From Streptomyces cyaneus (GTDB lineage: Bacteria; Actinomycetota; Actinomycetes; Streptomycetales; Streptomycetaceae): 64,000 nucleotides of DNA. Under the pieces are notes generated by a model. That model saw only the letters and a program-made list of their open reading frames with translations. It was not told the origin of the DNA and searched no databases. The stretch spans positions 1,539,112-1,603,111 of the forward strand of contig NZ_ML138678.1 of assembly GCF_004028635.1 (NCBI RefSeq), written 5' to 3'. The position numbers and the translations under genes were made by a program. Shown here one piece after another: positions 50,646 to 59,488 of the stretch (the first letter of the stretch is position 1; each line of letters starts with the position of its first letter).

Positions 50646-52502
50646 TCACCCCGGATAAACCGGCGCCGTCCCGTCCGTCACGACCTTCTCCCACTGCGCC
50701 CCGGACGGCAGCCGTACGATCCCGTCCTCCGAGTACCCGACCAGCGGCAGCCGTGCGTCCTCGGACGCGGTGACCTCCTTCACGCCGCTGAGGGACGCGG
50801 GCGCCGGCCCCTCCGGTGTGGAGCCGTCGACCTGGACGTACCGCATCGTCTGTACGCCGCCCTGCTCACGCCCGACCACCACGAGCCGGCTGTCACCGGC
50901 CCACGACATGGCGGTGACCTCCTCCAACTGCGGTGTCGCGGAACGCAGTTCGTGCACCGAGACGGCCGACCGATCCCCCGCCTTGCCGTCCTCGCTCCGT
51001 TCGATCCGACCGACGAGCAGCGACGACTTGTCGCCCTGCTGCACCACGAGCGCGATCCGCACCCCGTCGGCGGCGACCCGCACGGACTCTATGCGGCCCT
51101 CCAGTCCGGGCGGCGTCTTGACCACCAGCGGTTCGCCCACGCCCTCCTTCAGCAGGAGCAGCCGAGGGTTGTCGGGGTCGCGGTCGGCCACCCACAGGTC
51201 ACCCTGGGCGTCCCAGCTGGGCACAGACAGCCGCTCATCCGCCGTCGGGCCCGCGCTGGTCACCTCCTGCTCCGCGAGCGGACCGCCCGACACCAGCGCC
51301 CCGACGTACAGCTCCTTGCCGTCGCGGCCGACCCCGGCAGCCATGTCCTCGTCGCGCGACACCGCCACCGACCCCAGCTGCACATCGCCCTCACCCAGGG
51401 CGCCCGGCACGGGATCGGGCTGCGTGTCGTCGGTGGCGGCCGCCAGCCGTGCGAGATGGTGCTTGGCATCGAGGAAGTACAGGTAGTCGGCGCGTTGCAC
51501 CGACCCGCGCGCGGCGACGGCCTCCGCCTCGCTCTCGTTGAGCGCGCACAGCTGCCTGCCGCCCGCCTTGAGCTCGACCTCGTCCACCGTGGGGGTGAGG
51601 TTCTGCAGGGTGAACAGAAGCTGGGCCGCCATCTCGTTGCACTGAGCCAGGCCGACCCGGGCCGCCTTGTCGTTCAACGACACGGTCAGGATGTTCTGGT
51701 CGTTGGGCGTCAGCGAGGTGGCGTTGTTCTTGAGCGCCGTACCGGTGGGGAAACTCGACCTGACCACCGGATCGAGCCAGCGGGTGGGCCCCGCGAGCAG
51801 GGAGCGCACCATCTGCGTCACGGGGTCCACGTTCCTGCGCACATAGACGGGATCGGCGACGGCCGCCGTGTGCGGGGAAGTCCTGAGCGTGGTGTTCGTG
51901 GCGAAGTAGTACTTGTCGACGGACAGGTAGTTGCGCTGGAAGTCCGACTTGCCCATGACGACGCCGCGCGGCGGGACGTCGATGCGCCACTGCTTCGTCT
52001 TCTTGTCCCGGGTGAGGTGCATCGGCTCGCGGTAGTCCCCACTGGCGGACGCGTACGACTGCTGTGCGTCGATCGTGGCGACCCTGGTGCCGGTCAGCGT
52101 GTACGAGAGGCTGTCGGCCTCCTCACGGCCTCCCACCCGTTCGGGTTCGGCGCCCGGTCCGTCGTCGAGCACCGTCGTCGACAGCAGGGGCCGCCACTTG
52201 TCCGACGCTTCCGGGGTCAGGTACTTGCGCGCTATCTCATAGTTCGGATCGTCGCTGGTCAGTGCCTCCAGGAAGCCCGACACGATCTCCGAGGACGAAG
52301 CGTCCTCGTGCGGCGGCATGGCGAAGACCCGCACCTGCGTGTCCTGGCGCGGCGTGGACTCGACACCACGCAGATCGCCGCTGTCGGGCATCGAGGCGCA
52401 CCCCGCCAGCAGTACGACTCCACAGGCGGCGTACACCGCCGCGCGCCCCGGCCTGCGCCGGGCTCCCCCCTCGCGGTCAGCGCCCACGAGATGCCTCCCC
52501 AT
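50646..52502 (-). CDS. lpqB: Lipoprotein LpqB, MtrAB accessory component
   Basis: A 618-residue extracytoplasmic lipoprotein. The signal ends in a lipobox LAGC with Cys35. A GerMN domain lies in the middle (about 200-340, PVYVRRNVDPVTQMVRSLLAG), followed by a C-terminal beta-propeller-like LpqB domain. In mycobacteria LpqB contacts the kinase MtrB and modulates it. It overlaps the mtrB end by 26 nt and is the third gene of the mtrA-mtrB-lpqB operon. The ATG at 52502 gives a normal signal peptide; the frame upstream is read over mtrB. The stop is followed by a 250 nt gap before comF. Confidence 0.94.
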   Translation of the reverse strand: MGRHLVGADREGGARRRPGRAAVYAACGVVLLAGCASMPDSGDLRGVESTPRQDTQVRVFAMPPHEDASSSEIVSGFLEALTSDDPNYEIARKYLTPEASDKWRPLLSTTVLDDGPGAEPERVGGREEADSLSYTLTGTRVATIDAQQSYASASGDYREPMHLTRDKKTKQWRIDVPPRGVVMGKSDFQRNYLSVDKYYFATNTTLRTSPHTAAVADPVYVRRNVDPVTQMVRSLLAGPTRWLDPVVRSSFPTGTALKNNATSLTPNDQNILTVSLNDKAARVGLAQCNEMAAQLLFTLQNLTPTVDEVELKAGGRQLCALNESEAEAVAARGSVQRADYLYFLDAKHHLARLAAATDDTQPDPVPGALGEGDVQLGSVAVSRDEDMAAGVGRDGKELYVGALVSGGPLAEQEVTSAGPTADERLSVPSWDAQGDLWVADRDPDNPRLLLLKEGVGEPLVVKTPPGLEGRIESVRVAADGVRIALVVQQGDKSSLLVGRIERSEDGKAGDRSAVSVHELRSATPQLEEVTAMSWAGDSRLVVVGREQGGVQTMRYVQVDGSTPEGPAPASLSGVKEVTASEDARLPLVGYSEDGIVRLPSGAQWEKVVTDGTAPVYPG

Positions 52503-54561
52503 GCCTGCTCGACTCCTCGGCCTGCCCAGCCTCCTCGCTCGGGGGCCCCTCCGCGCCGGGCTCGTCGTCCTGTCTCCGCGCGCCCGATGCAGGTCGGGGG
52601 ACCACGCGCGCGCCGTTGCCGGGGCCGGGCAGCGCCGTCGGATCGGCTTTGGGAACCGAGGCGGCGCCCAAGCGCGGCGCGATCGGGTCCCTCGACGACA
52701 TCGTGGGCGCCTGGTCCCCGGTGGCCTGCGCCGGCACCGTCGCGGTCTTCTCACCGTCGCCGCACGGCAGACCGGCGTCATTAAGTCCACGGTTGCGGCG
52801 CGAGTCCTTGGGCTCCAGGGGTATCGGCGAGCCCCGCAGCGGCTCGTCCGCGGTCCGCGGCAGCGTCAGCCGGAACTGTGAACCGCCCCCCGGCTCACCC
52901 CACGCCTGCAGCCAGCCGCCGTGCAGCCGCGCGTCCTCCAGCGCGATGGACAGCCCCAGCCCCGTACCGCCCGTGGTACGCGCGCGTGCCGGGTCCGCCC
53001 GCCAGAAGCGGCTGAAGACACGGGTCGCCTCGCCGGGCTTGAGCCCGACGCCGTAGTCGCGCACCGCGACGGCGACCGCCCCGCCCGCCGCGGCGAGCTT
53101 GACGACGACGTCCTTGCCCTCACCATGCTCGACGGCGTTGACGACGAGGTTGCGCAGCACGCGCTCGACGCGCCGCGCGTCGGCCTCGGCGACGACGGGC
53201 TGCTGGTCGCCGACGATGCGTATCTGTGTGCCCTTGCGCTCGGCGAGCGGCTCGGCCCCGCTGACGACGCGCCGTACAACCTCCCTGAGGTCGATCGGCT
53301 CGGCCTCCAGCGCCGCCGCGCCCGCATCGAAGCGGCTGATCTCCAGCAGGTCGGCGAGCAGCGACTCAAACCGGTCCAGCTGGTCGGCGAGCAGCTCCGC
53401 CGACCGCGCGGTCACCGGATCGAAGTCCTCCCGCGCCTCATGTATGACGTCGGCGGCCATCCGTACGGTCGTCAGCGGCGTCCGCAGCTCGTGCGACACA
53501 TCGGACACGAACCGCCGCTGCATCCGCGACAGGTCCTCCAACTGCTGGATCTTCAGCTGCAGGTTCTGCGCCATCTTGTTGAAGGCCTCACCGAGCCGCG
53601 CGATGTCGTCCTCGCCGGTGACCTTCATCCGTTCCTGCAGCCGCCCGGCGGACAGCCGCTCGGCGATGCCGGCCGCCATCCGCACGGGTGTGACGACCTG
53701 GCGCACCACCAGCCAGGCGATGGCCCCGAGAAGTACGACGACAAAGAGCCCGGCGGTGGCGAGCGTCCCCTTGACCAGGCTCAGCGACTTCTCCTCCTGG
53801 GCGAGCGGGAAGAGGTAGTAGAGCTGGTACGGGTCGCCGTTGGGGTCGTTGACCTGCTTGCCGATGACCAGGGCCGGCTGGGAGTCCTTGCGGGCACTGG
53901 GTTGGTAGACGATCCGGGTGTAGCTCTGGAACGCCCCCGTAGCGCTGTCGATCCGGTCGCGCAGAGCCTCGGGCACGCTCGCAGTCGGGTCCACATCACC
54001 GGAGGCGCGCCGCCCGCGTCCGCCGGTGTCACTCCCCGCGGAGGCCGGCAACGTCACCACCTCGAAGGCGCCCTGCCCGCCGCTGGAGAGCGAGGAGACG
54101 AGGTCGCTCATCCACGGGATCAGGTTCTGGTCGGAGCGCTCGTCCACCGTCGCACCGTCATCGGCGGTCCCGGCGGCAGCCTCGTCGGCCCTCTGTTTGG
54201 CGGCCGCGAAGCCGCCCGTGGCTTGGCTCTGAGAGGCCTTCACCTTGGCGTCCAGCAGCCCGTTGCGCACTTGCCCGATGACGACGAAGCCCAGCAGCAG
54301 CACGACGCCGAGCGACATCAGCAGGGTCGTGACGACGACCTTGAGCTGGATGTTGCGCCGCCACAGCCGCATGACGGGCAGCAGCGGCCGACGCACCCAG
54401 CGCAGCACCAGACGCAGGACCGGGCTGCCCTGGACTCCGCCCTGCAGCAGCCCGCCCTCGAGGAACCGTCCCCAGCGGGAACCCGACGTCTTCCGGCCGA
54501 CAGGCCGCTCCGGACGGGCCCCGGTCCGACCGGGGGCCGCAGCGGCACTGTCCCGGGACAT
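52477..54561 (-). CDS. mtrB: Sensor histidine kinase MtrB
   Basis: A 694-residue membrane kinase. The N-terminus is Pro/Arg-rich; the transmembrane helices are near residues 75-100 and 265-285, flanking an extracytoplasmic domain. A HAMP domain follows (AERLSAGRLQERMKVTGEDD), then the H box SHELRTPLTTVRMAADV with His357 as phosphorylation site. The ATPase domain has the N box NLVVNAVEHGEGK, the G1 box DYGVGL and G2 GGTGLGLSIA. A ~120-residue Pro-rich tail follows the catalytic core. The ATG at 54561 is 1 nt after the mtrA stop. It phosphorylates MtrA, which controls development and cell-wall genes. Confidence 0.95.
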   Translation of the reverse strand: MSRDSAAAAPGRTGARPERPVGRKTSGSRWGRFLEGGLLQGGVQGSPVLRLVLRWVRRPLLPVMRLWRRNIQLKVVVTTLLMSLGVVLLLGFVVIGQVRNGLLDAKVKASQSQATGGFAAAKQRADEAAAGTADDGATVDERSDQNLIPWMSDLVSSLSSGGQGAFEVVTLPASAGSDTGGRGRRASGDVDPTASVPEALRDRIDSATGAFQSYTRIVYQPSARKDSQPALVIGKQVNDPNGDPYQLYYLFPLAQEEKSLSLVKGTLATAGLFVVVLLGAIAWLVVRQVVTPVRMAAGIAERLSAGRLQERMKVTGEDDIARLGEAFNKMAQNLQLKIQQLEDLSRMQRRFVSDVSHELRTPLTTVRMAADVIHEAREDFDPVTARSAELLADQLDRFESLLADLLEISRFDAGAAALEAEPIDLREVVRRVVSGAEPLAERKGTQIRIVGDQQPVVAEADARRVERVLRNLVVNAVEHGEGKDVVVKLAAAGGAVAVAVRDYGVGLKPGEATRVFSRFWRADPARARTTGGTGLGLSIALEDARLHGGWLQAWGEPGGGSQFRLTLPRTADEPLRGSPIPLEPKDSRRNRGLNDAGLPCGDGEKTATVPAQATGDQAPTMSSRDPIAPRLGAASVPKADPTALPGPGNGARVVPRPASGARRQDDEPGAEGPPSEEAGQAEESSRHGEASRGR

Positions 54562-54562
54562 G

Positions 54563-55252
54563 TCAGCTCGGCCCTGCCTTGTAGCCGACACCACGAACGG
54601 TCACCACGATCTCCGGTCGCTCCGGGTCCTTCTCGACCTTGGAACGCAGCCGCTGCACATGCACGTTCACCAGACGGGTGTCGGCCGCGTGCCGGTAACC
54701 CCACACCTGCTCGAGGAGCACCTCACGCGTGAACACCTGCCACGGCTTACGGGCCAGCGCGACCAGCAGGTCGAACTCCAGCGGCGTCAGCGCGATCGAC
54801 TGCCCGTCCCGCTTCACGGAGTGCCCGGCCACATCGATGACGAGGTCACCGATGGCGAGCTGCTCCGGCGCCGGCTCCTCCGACCTCCGCAACCGTGCCC
54901 GGATCCGGGCAACCAGCTCCTTCGGCTTGAACGGCTTCACGATGTAGTCGTCGGCGCCGGACTCCAGGCCCACCACGACATCGACGGTGTCGCTCTTGGC
55001 CGTCAGCATCACGATCGGCACCCCGGACTCCGCCCTGATCAGACGGCACACCTCGATACCGTCCCGCCCGGGCAGCATCAGGTCGAGCAGCACCAGGTCG
55101 GGCTTGCTCTCCCTGAAGGCGGCCAGCGCCTTGTCGCCGTCGGCTACGAAAGACGGCTCAAAACCTTCACCACGCAGCACAATGCCGAGCATCTCGGCCA
55201 GTGCGGTGTCGTCGTCGACGACAAGGACTCGTCCCTTCATGAATGCCATCAT
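54563..55252 (-). CDS. mtrA: Two-component response regulator MtrA (OmpR family)
   Basis: A 229-residue regulator. The receiver domain has VVDDD, the phosphoacceptor in VLLDLMLPGRDG, and Lys in YIVKPFKPKEL. The winged-helix OmpR domain includes LTPLEFDLLVALARKPWQ and VHVQRLRSKVEKDPERP. MtrA is an essential-type global regulator of development in actinobacteria. The open frame begins at 55252 (MMAFMKGR); ATG 55240, four codons on, is an equally possible start. A GTnAC-n6-GTnAC site lies 38-57 nt upstream, so it probably regulates itself. It is the first gene of mtrA-mtrB-lpqB. Confidence 0.96.
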   Translation of the reverse strand: MMAFMKGRVLVVDDDTALAEMLGIVLRGEGFEPSFVADGDKALAAFRESKPDLVLLDLMLPGRDGIEVCRLIRAESGVPIVMLTAKSDTVDVVVGLESGADDYIVKPFKPKELVARIRARLRRSEEPAPEQLAIGDLVIDVAGHSVKRDGQSIALTPLEFDLLVALARKPWQVFTREVLLEQVWGYRHAADTRLVNVHVQRLRSKVEKDPERPEIVVTVRGVGYKAGPS

Positions 55253-55289
55253 CCCATTCTCATAACAGTGGCGAAGGCAGTGGTGAGAT

Positions 55290-55309
55290 AGGTCACCGGC
55301 CAGTGACCT
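55290..55309. promoter_or_regulatory. MtrA-site-like inverted repeat upstream of mtrA
   Basis: AGGTCAC-cggcca-GTGACCT has 7 bp arms and a 6 nt spacer. It contains GTCAC-n6-GTGAC, matching the GTnAC-n6-GTnAC motif reported for MtrA sites (from memory). The distance, 38 nt from the gene start, fits a promoter-overlapping autoregulatory site. Confidence 0.55.
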
Positions 55310-55408
55310 TAGTCGTACTGAGCCGTCACTGTCTGCCCTCGTCCGCCACTGTTGATGTCAGCCATGGATGTCAGCTCAGCTGCTCGAGAGCACCCACAGC
55401 GTCAAGGA

Positions 55409-56224
55409 TCAGTCGTGACGGGCAAGCTTGATCGCGGACACGAGCAGGATTACGGCTAGGGCTGGGATCAGCACCGCGTCCGAGAAGACGCCCAGCAGCA
55501 GACCGCCCAGCAGTGCGCCTGCGATCGAGCCTGCTGCCATGACCATGGAGAAGCGAAGGTTGGCGCCCAGCACGCCGAAGCTTCCGTCTCGGCTGTAGCG
55601 GGCGAAGGCGACCAGCATGGTGGGCAGTGACACCAGCAGGGACAGGCTTCCGGCCGTCTTGATGTCTGCGCCGAACAGCAGCACGATCGTCGGGATCAGC
55701 AGCTCGCCCCCGGCGACGCCCATGATCGCGGCAACCACGCCGATGCCGAACCCCGCCACGATCCCGCTCGGCACCTGGGCCCATAGCGGCAGGTCGAGCG
55801 TCCCCAGGGCGGTGGTGTGCGTGATCAGCAGGGCGGTGGCCATGACGACCATCAGTGCGGCGAGCACCTTGTAGAGCGTTGAGCTGCGCATTCGCACGGC
55901 CCACGTGGCCCCGGCCCATGCACCGAGCAGGCTGCCGGCCAACAGGTTGGCTGCGATGGTCCAGTGCGCGCCCAGCTCGGATGCTGGCACTGCTGCCAGA
56001 CGGGCGGGCAGCGCGACCAGGACCACGACCAGGCTCATCGCCTTGTTCAGGATGACCGCTGAGAGTGCTGCGAACCCGAACAGGCTGATCAGCAGCGGGA
56101 GCCGGAATTCCGCGCCGCCCAGGCCGATCATTCCGCCCAGCACGCCTACGGCTCCTCCAGCGACGAACGCGAGTGGCATTGAGTGCGTCGAACGCCGGGA
56201 AATCAGGTCCTTGTCGGTGGCCAT
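55409..56224 (-). CDS. TauE/SafE family membrane transporter (accessory)
   Basis: A 271-residue protein with about eight membrane segments and the family motif GGMIGLGGAEFRLP near residues 33-46. Relatives export sulfite or other anions. Codon use differs from neighbouring genes (more GCT, GGA, TCA and TTT-ending codons), which suggests horizontal acquisition. In other Streptomyces, mtrA and mtnA are adjacent as I recall, so this gene is part of a strain-specific insertion. The ATG at 56224 is chosen as the start of the hydrophobic protein (MATDKDLISRRS); an ATG three codons upstream is possible. Confidence 0.85.
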   Translation of the reverse strand: MATDKDLISRRSTHSMPLAFVAGGAVGVLGGMIGLGGAEFRLPLLISLFGFAALSAVILNKAMSLVVVLVALPARLAAVPASELGAHWTIAANLLAGSLLGAWAGATWAVRMRSSTLYKVLAALMVVMATALLITHTTALGTLDLPLWAQVPSGIVAGFGIGVVAAIMGVAGGELLIPTIVLLFGADIKTAGSLSLLVSLPTMLVAFARYSRDGSFGVLGANLRFSMVMAAGSIAGALLGGLLLGVFSDAVLIPALAVILLVSAIKLARHD

Positions 56225-56363
56225 GACGGGCATCCTGACTGGTCGTGCGCCCTGGCTGCTACGGCACGGCTCCACCTTCGGGGGGAAGGGACCGGGCGCC
56301 CGCTTCAGACTCGTCAGCTCCTCTGAACCCCCTCGTTCCAGCACGAGAGCGGCACGGGCTCAC

Positions 56364-56510
56364 GTGAGCGACTCCAGGACTTTGGACTGGAGCCGCATTG
56401 GGGCGAGCGAGGCGGGCAGTCTGTTGACCTGCCCGTTAAAGCACGACGTTGGGGCCATGATCTTAGAGGCTCGCCCCAAAGCGGCTGTCTAAAGTCCTGG
56501 AGTCGCTCAC
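56364..56510. mobile_element. MITE-like 147 bp element with long terminal inverted repeats
   Basis: The left arm (56364-56408, starting GTGAGCGACTCCAGGACTTT) and the right arm (56469-56510) are inverted copies: 24 bp with one mismatch, then a 3 nt indel, then 18 bp with one mismatch (AGCCGCWTTGGGGCGAGC). The 60 nt centre codes for nothing. GCTCAC occurs both just outside the left arm (56358-56363) and at the right end (56505-56510), and may be a target-site duplication or part of the arms. It is non-autonomous, with no transposase. Confidence 0.75.
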
Positions 56511-56657
56511 CCCAGCCACCCACGATCCCTCCCACCACGGCCCGCAGGATGCGCCAGAGCTCCCAGCCGTCGCGCACCTGCTTTTGGGACCAAAGCGTCT
56601 TTGGGGTCCGTGGCGGACCATGCGTACGGCCCTGTGTGGCAGCGCCCGTATCCCTAG

Positions 56658-56802
56658 GTCCGGACGGTCATGCTGCGCGAACGCGCGATCAGCAGGGGGC
56701 GTCCCTGGTTCGAAGATCCCGACGGGCACGTGTTCGTGACCCGGACCGGTCGCCCGCTCACACCGGCGCACCTGTACGTCGTCCTGGGCGTGACCTTCGG
56801 GC
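56658..56802 (+). pseudogene. Tyrosine recombinase (integrase) fragment
   Basis: In one frame, about 45 residues read LRERAISRG, then GHVFVTRTGRPLTPAHLYV, matching the catalytic-domain segment between the second box strands of phage integrases (VF.T..G.P..P.nL). The upstream frame hits a stop at 56655-56657 and no His-Arg-Tyr catalytic set follows before mtnA. It is a decayed remnant marking an old integration event. Confidence 0.45.
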
Positions 56803-56845
56803 GGGTTTGCCCCGCTTTGCCCGCCCGAGTGGTCCGACCCCTACC

Positions 56846-57997
56846 TCACACGATCTGCGTCACCTGCCGCGCCCTGGCGCACAGCTCGGCCAGCGCCTCG
56901 GTCGTCACGGGTGACACGGCCCCCTCCTCGGTGACGATCGCCGTCACCAGCTCGGGCGGCGTCACATCGAACGCCGGGTTGTACGCCTGCGTCCCCAGCG
57001 GCGCCACAGGAATCCCACCTCCCGGTTCCGCTCCCGCCACCGGCGCCTGGGGCGCCATGACCTCGGTCACCTCGAACCCGGGGCGCTGCTCGACCTCGAT
57101 GGACGCCCCGTCCGGCGTCTGCGGATCCACCGTCGTCAGCGGTGCCACCACGATGAACGGCACATGGTGGTAGCGCGCGAGCACCGCGAGCGGATAGCTC
57201 CCCACCTTGTTCGCCACCGAACCGTCGGCCGCGATGCGGTCCGCGCCGATCAGCACCGCATCCACCTCTCCGGCGGCGAACAGGGACCCCGCCGCGTTGT
57301 CGGTGAGCAAGGTGTACGCCATGCCGCTGCGCGCCGCCTCGTACGCAGTCAGGCGAGCCCCTTGCAGCAACGGCCGTGTCTCGTCCACCCACAGCCGCCT
57401 GAGCCGCCCGACCCGGTGCGCCGCGAGCGCCACCGCGAACGCCGTGCCCTCCCCGCCCGACACCAGCGCCCCGGTGTTGCAGTGCGTGAGGATGCGGTGC
57501 CCACCGCCCGGCAGCAGCTCGTCCAGCAGCGCCAGCCCCCGCTCGGCCATCCGGGCGCTGGCCTCGGCGTCCTCCTTGTGCAGCGCCCGCGCCGCACCCA
57601 GCGCCGCAGCAGCGGCCTGCTCGACATCCCCGCTCCTCGCGAGCTCGCCCCGGTACGCGGACTGGGCCCTGCGCACACCGACGGCAAGGTTCACCGCGGT
57701 GGGCCGAGCGCCCGCCAGCGACTCCGCAGCGTCGTCCACGTCGAACCCGCGTACGGCGGCGAGCGCGACGCCGTACGCCCCGGCGATCCCGAGCAGCGGC
57801 GCCCCGCGCACGGCGAGCGAACGGATCGCCTCCACCAGCGCGGGCGCGTCCGTACAGACCAGCTCGACCTCCTCGGCCGGCAGCCTCGTCTGGTCGAGAA
57901 GGACCAGAACGGGACCTTCAGGCGGTTCGTCCCAACGGATCGCGGGTATCTCGGTCGGCCTGCTGTCCTCGCCGGATTGCGCGTACTGATCAGCCAT
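56846..57997 (-). CDS. mtnA: S-methyl-5-thioribose-1-phosphate isomerase
   Basis: A 383-residue enzyme of the methionine salvage pathway that converts 5-methylthioribose-1-phosphate to the ribulose form. The catalytic residues are Cys173 (THCNTGAL) and Asp253 (IGADRIAADG), and the N-terminal segment AIRSLAVRGAPLLGIAGAYG is the family hallmark. ATG 57997 starts MADQYAQSGEDSRP; the open frame upstream runs over the next gene's 5' region in the other direction. It has its own promoter, divergent from the membrane-protein gene at 58138, and follows the accessory island on its 3' side. Confidence 0.96.
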   Translation of the reverse strand: MADQYAQSGEDSRPTEIPAIRWDEPPEGPVLVLLDQTRLPAEEVELVCTDAPALVEAIRSLAVRGAPLLGIAGAYGVALAAVRGFDVDDAAESLAGARPTAVNLAVGVRRAQSAYRGELARSGDVEQAAAAALGAARALHKEDAEASARMAERGLALLDELLPGGGHRILTHCNTGALVSGGEGTAFAVALAAHRVGRLRRLWVDETRPLLQGARLTAYEAARSGMAYTLLTDNAAGSLFAAGEVDAVLIGADRIAADGSVANKVGSYPLAVLARYHHVPFIVVAPLTTVDPQTPDGASIEVEQRPGFEVTEVMAPQAPVAGAEPGGGIPVAPLGTQAYNPAFDVTPPELVTAIVTEEGAVSPVTTEALAELCARARQVTQIV

Positions 57998-58137
57998 GTC
58001 GTCAGTCTGCCCTTTGTCCGGCGGACTATTGAAGGTGTGCTGCCCGTACCGCGGCCGGTACCTCGCCGACCACCCCATGGCACGATGGCTGCCAACCTGC
58101 CACCGCGACCGCGGACGGGCACCGTGAAGGAGCGACG

Positions 58138-59484
58138 ATGAACGACACTCCGGGCTGGGCCTCGCCCGGATCCGCCCCGTCCGACGGGCAGGAACCCGGC
58201 ACGTCCGGCCCGGCCGGGCCCGCAGACCGTCCCGACCCCGCACAGCACCCGGGACCGGACCCACAGGGCACCGGCCCGAAGTGGTCCAAGGAGCAGCCGC
58301 CACCCAGCCAGTGGTCCGCCCCGACGGGGCCCCAGGCTCCGGGCCAGACCCCGCCACCCCCACCGCCCGGCCCGGGCTGGGGCGCGCCCCCTCCCTCTGG
58401 CCCTGGCGGATACAGCGGACACGGCGGATACGGCGGCGGCCACCAGGGCTACGGCGCCCCGGGCGGATACGGCGCTTGGGGAGGCGGCTGGGGCGGCCCT
58501 CCGCCCGCGGCCAAGCCCGGCGTGATCCCGCTGCGTCCCCTCGGCGTCGGCGAGATCCTCGACGGCGCGGTCTCCACCATGCGCACCTACTGGCGGACGG
58601 TCCTGGGCATCTCCCTGACCGTCGCGATCGTGACGCAGATCCTCGTCATCCTCGTCCAGGGCCTCGTCCTGAACGACCGCCTCAGCACCGAGGCCCTCAA
58701 CGATCCGAACGCCACCCTCAGCGAACTGACCCGCGCTACGGGTGACGCCCTGATCAGCTCCAGCGTGATCCTCCTGATCTCGGTGATCGGTGCGATCGCC
58801 GCGACCGCCCTGCTGACGACGATCACCAGCCGCGCGGTGCTCGGCAAGTCGGTGACCACCGGCGAGGCCTGGCGCGACGCCCGCCCTCAGGTACTGCGTC
58901 TCTTCGGCCTGCTCTTCCTGCTGCTGCTCATGACCTTCGGCCTGGTGCTCGCGGGCGCAGTGCCCGGAATCCTCGTGGCCGCCACGGGCTCCGGTGACGC
59001 GGGCGGGGCACTGGTCCTCCTGGGCGTCTTCGGCGCCGGCATCGTCGCACTGTGGCTGTGGTTCCGCTTCTCCCTCGCCTCGCCCGCGCTGATGTTGGAG
59101 AAGCAGGGCATCGTGAAGGCGCTGAGCCGCTCCGCGAAGCTGGTGCGGGGTTCCTGGTGGCGCGTCTTCGGCATCCAACTGCTCGCCACCCTCATTGCGA
59201 ACATCGTCGCGGCGATCGTCGTCATCCCCTTCACCTTCCTCGCCGGCGCGCTCAGCGGCGACGGCGCCACCACCTTCCTCAATGGCACCACCGAGTTCGG
59301 CTGGACGTACCTCATCATCAGCGGTGTCGGTTCGGTGATCGGCTCCATGATCACCTTCCCGATCACGGCCGGCGTCACCGTGCTGCTCTACATCGACCAG
59401 CGCATCCGCCGCGAGGCCCTCGACCTCGAACTGGCCCGAGCGGCCGGCGTCCAGGGCTACGGCACCGCCACCCCGGGGAGTTGA
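58138..59484 (+). CDS. Membrane protein with Pro/Gly-rich N-terminus (glycerophosphodiester-phosphodiesterase-like membrane domain)
   Basis: A 448-residue protein. Residues 1-120 are a disordered Pro/Gly/Tyr-rich region. From about residue 150 there are six membrane segments with a pattern seen in the membrane domain of glycerophosphoryl diester phosphodiesterases and related DUF proteins (RPLGVGEILDGAVSTMRTYW at the start). It has no catalytic domain. Together with the DUF4129, DUF4350, MoxR and DUF58 genes that follow it with 0-4 nt gaps or overlaps, it forms a conserved operon that probably acts at the membrane. Confidence 0.85.
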   Translation: MNDTPGWASPGSAPSDGQEPGTSGPAGPADRPDPAQHPGPDPQGTGPKWSKEQPPPSQWSAPTGPQAPGQTPPPPPPGPGWGAPPPSGPGGYSGHGGYGGGHQGYGAPGGYGAWGGGWGGPPPAAKPGVIPLRPLGVGEILDGAVSTMRTYWRTVLGISLTVAIVTQILVILVQGLVLNDRLSTEALNDPNATLSELTRATGDALISSSVILLISVIGAIAATALLTTITSRAVLGKSVTTGEAWRDARPQVLRLFGLLFLLLLMTFGLVLAGAVPGILVAATGSGDAGGALVLLGVFGAGIVALWLWFRFSLASPALMLEKQGIVKALSRSAKLVRGSWWRVFGIQLLATLIANIVAAIVVIPFTFLAGALSGDGATTFLNGTTEFGWTYLIISGVGSVIGSMITFPITAGVTVLLYIDQRIRREALDLELARAAGVQGYGTATPGS

Positions 59485-59488
59485 ATCG

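Noticed and set aside
55409..56224. TauE gene as part of the mtrAB operon
   Set aside because: It ends 156 nt before mtrA on the same strand, with an MtrA-like site between, and differs in codon use; it is more likely separate.
56463..56771. Minus-strand frame over the MITE and integrase remnant
   Set aside because: No ribosome-binding site, no homology that I recognise, and it runs through the inverted repeat arm.
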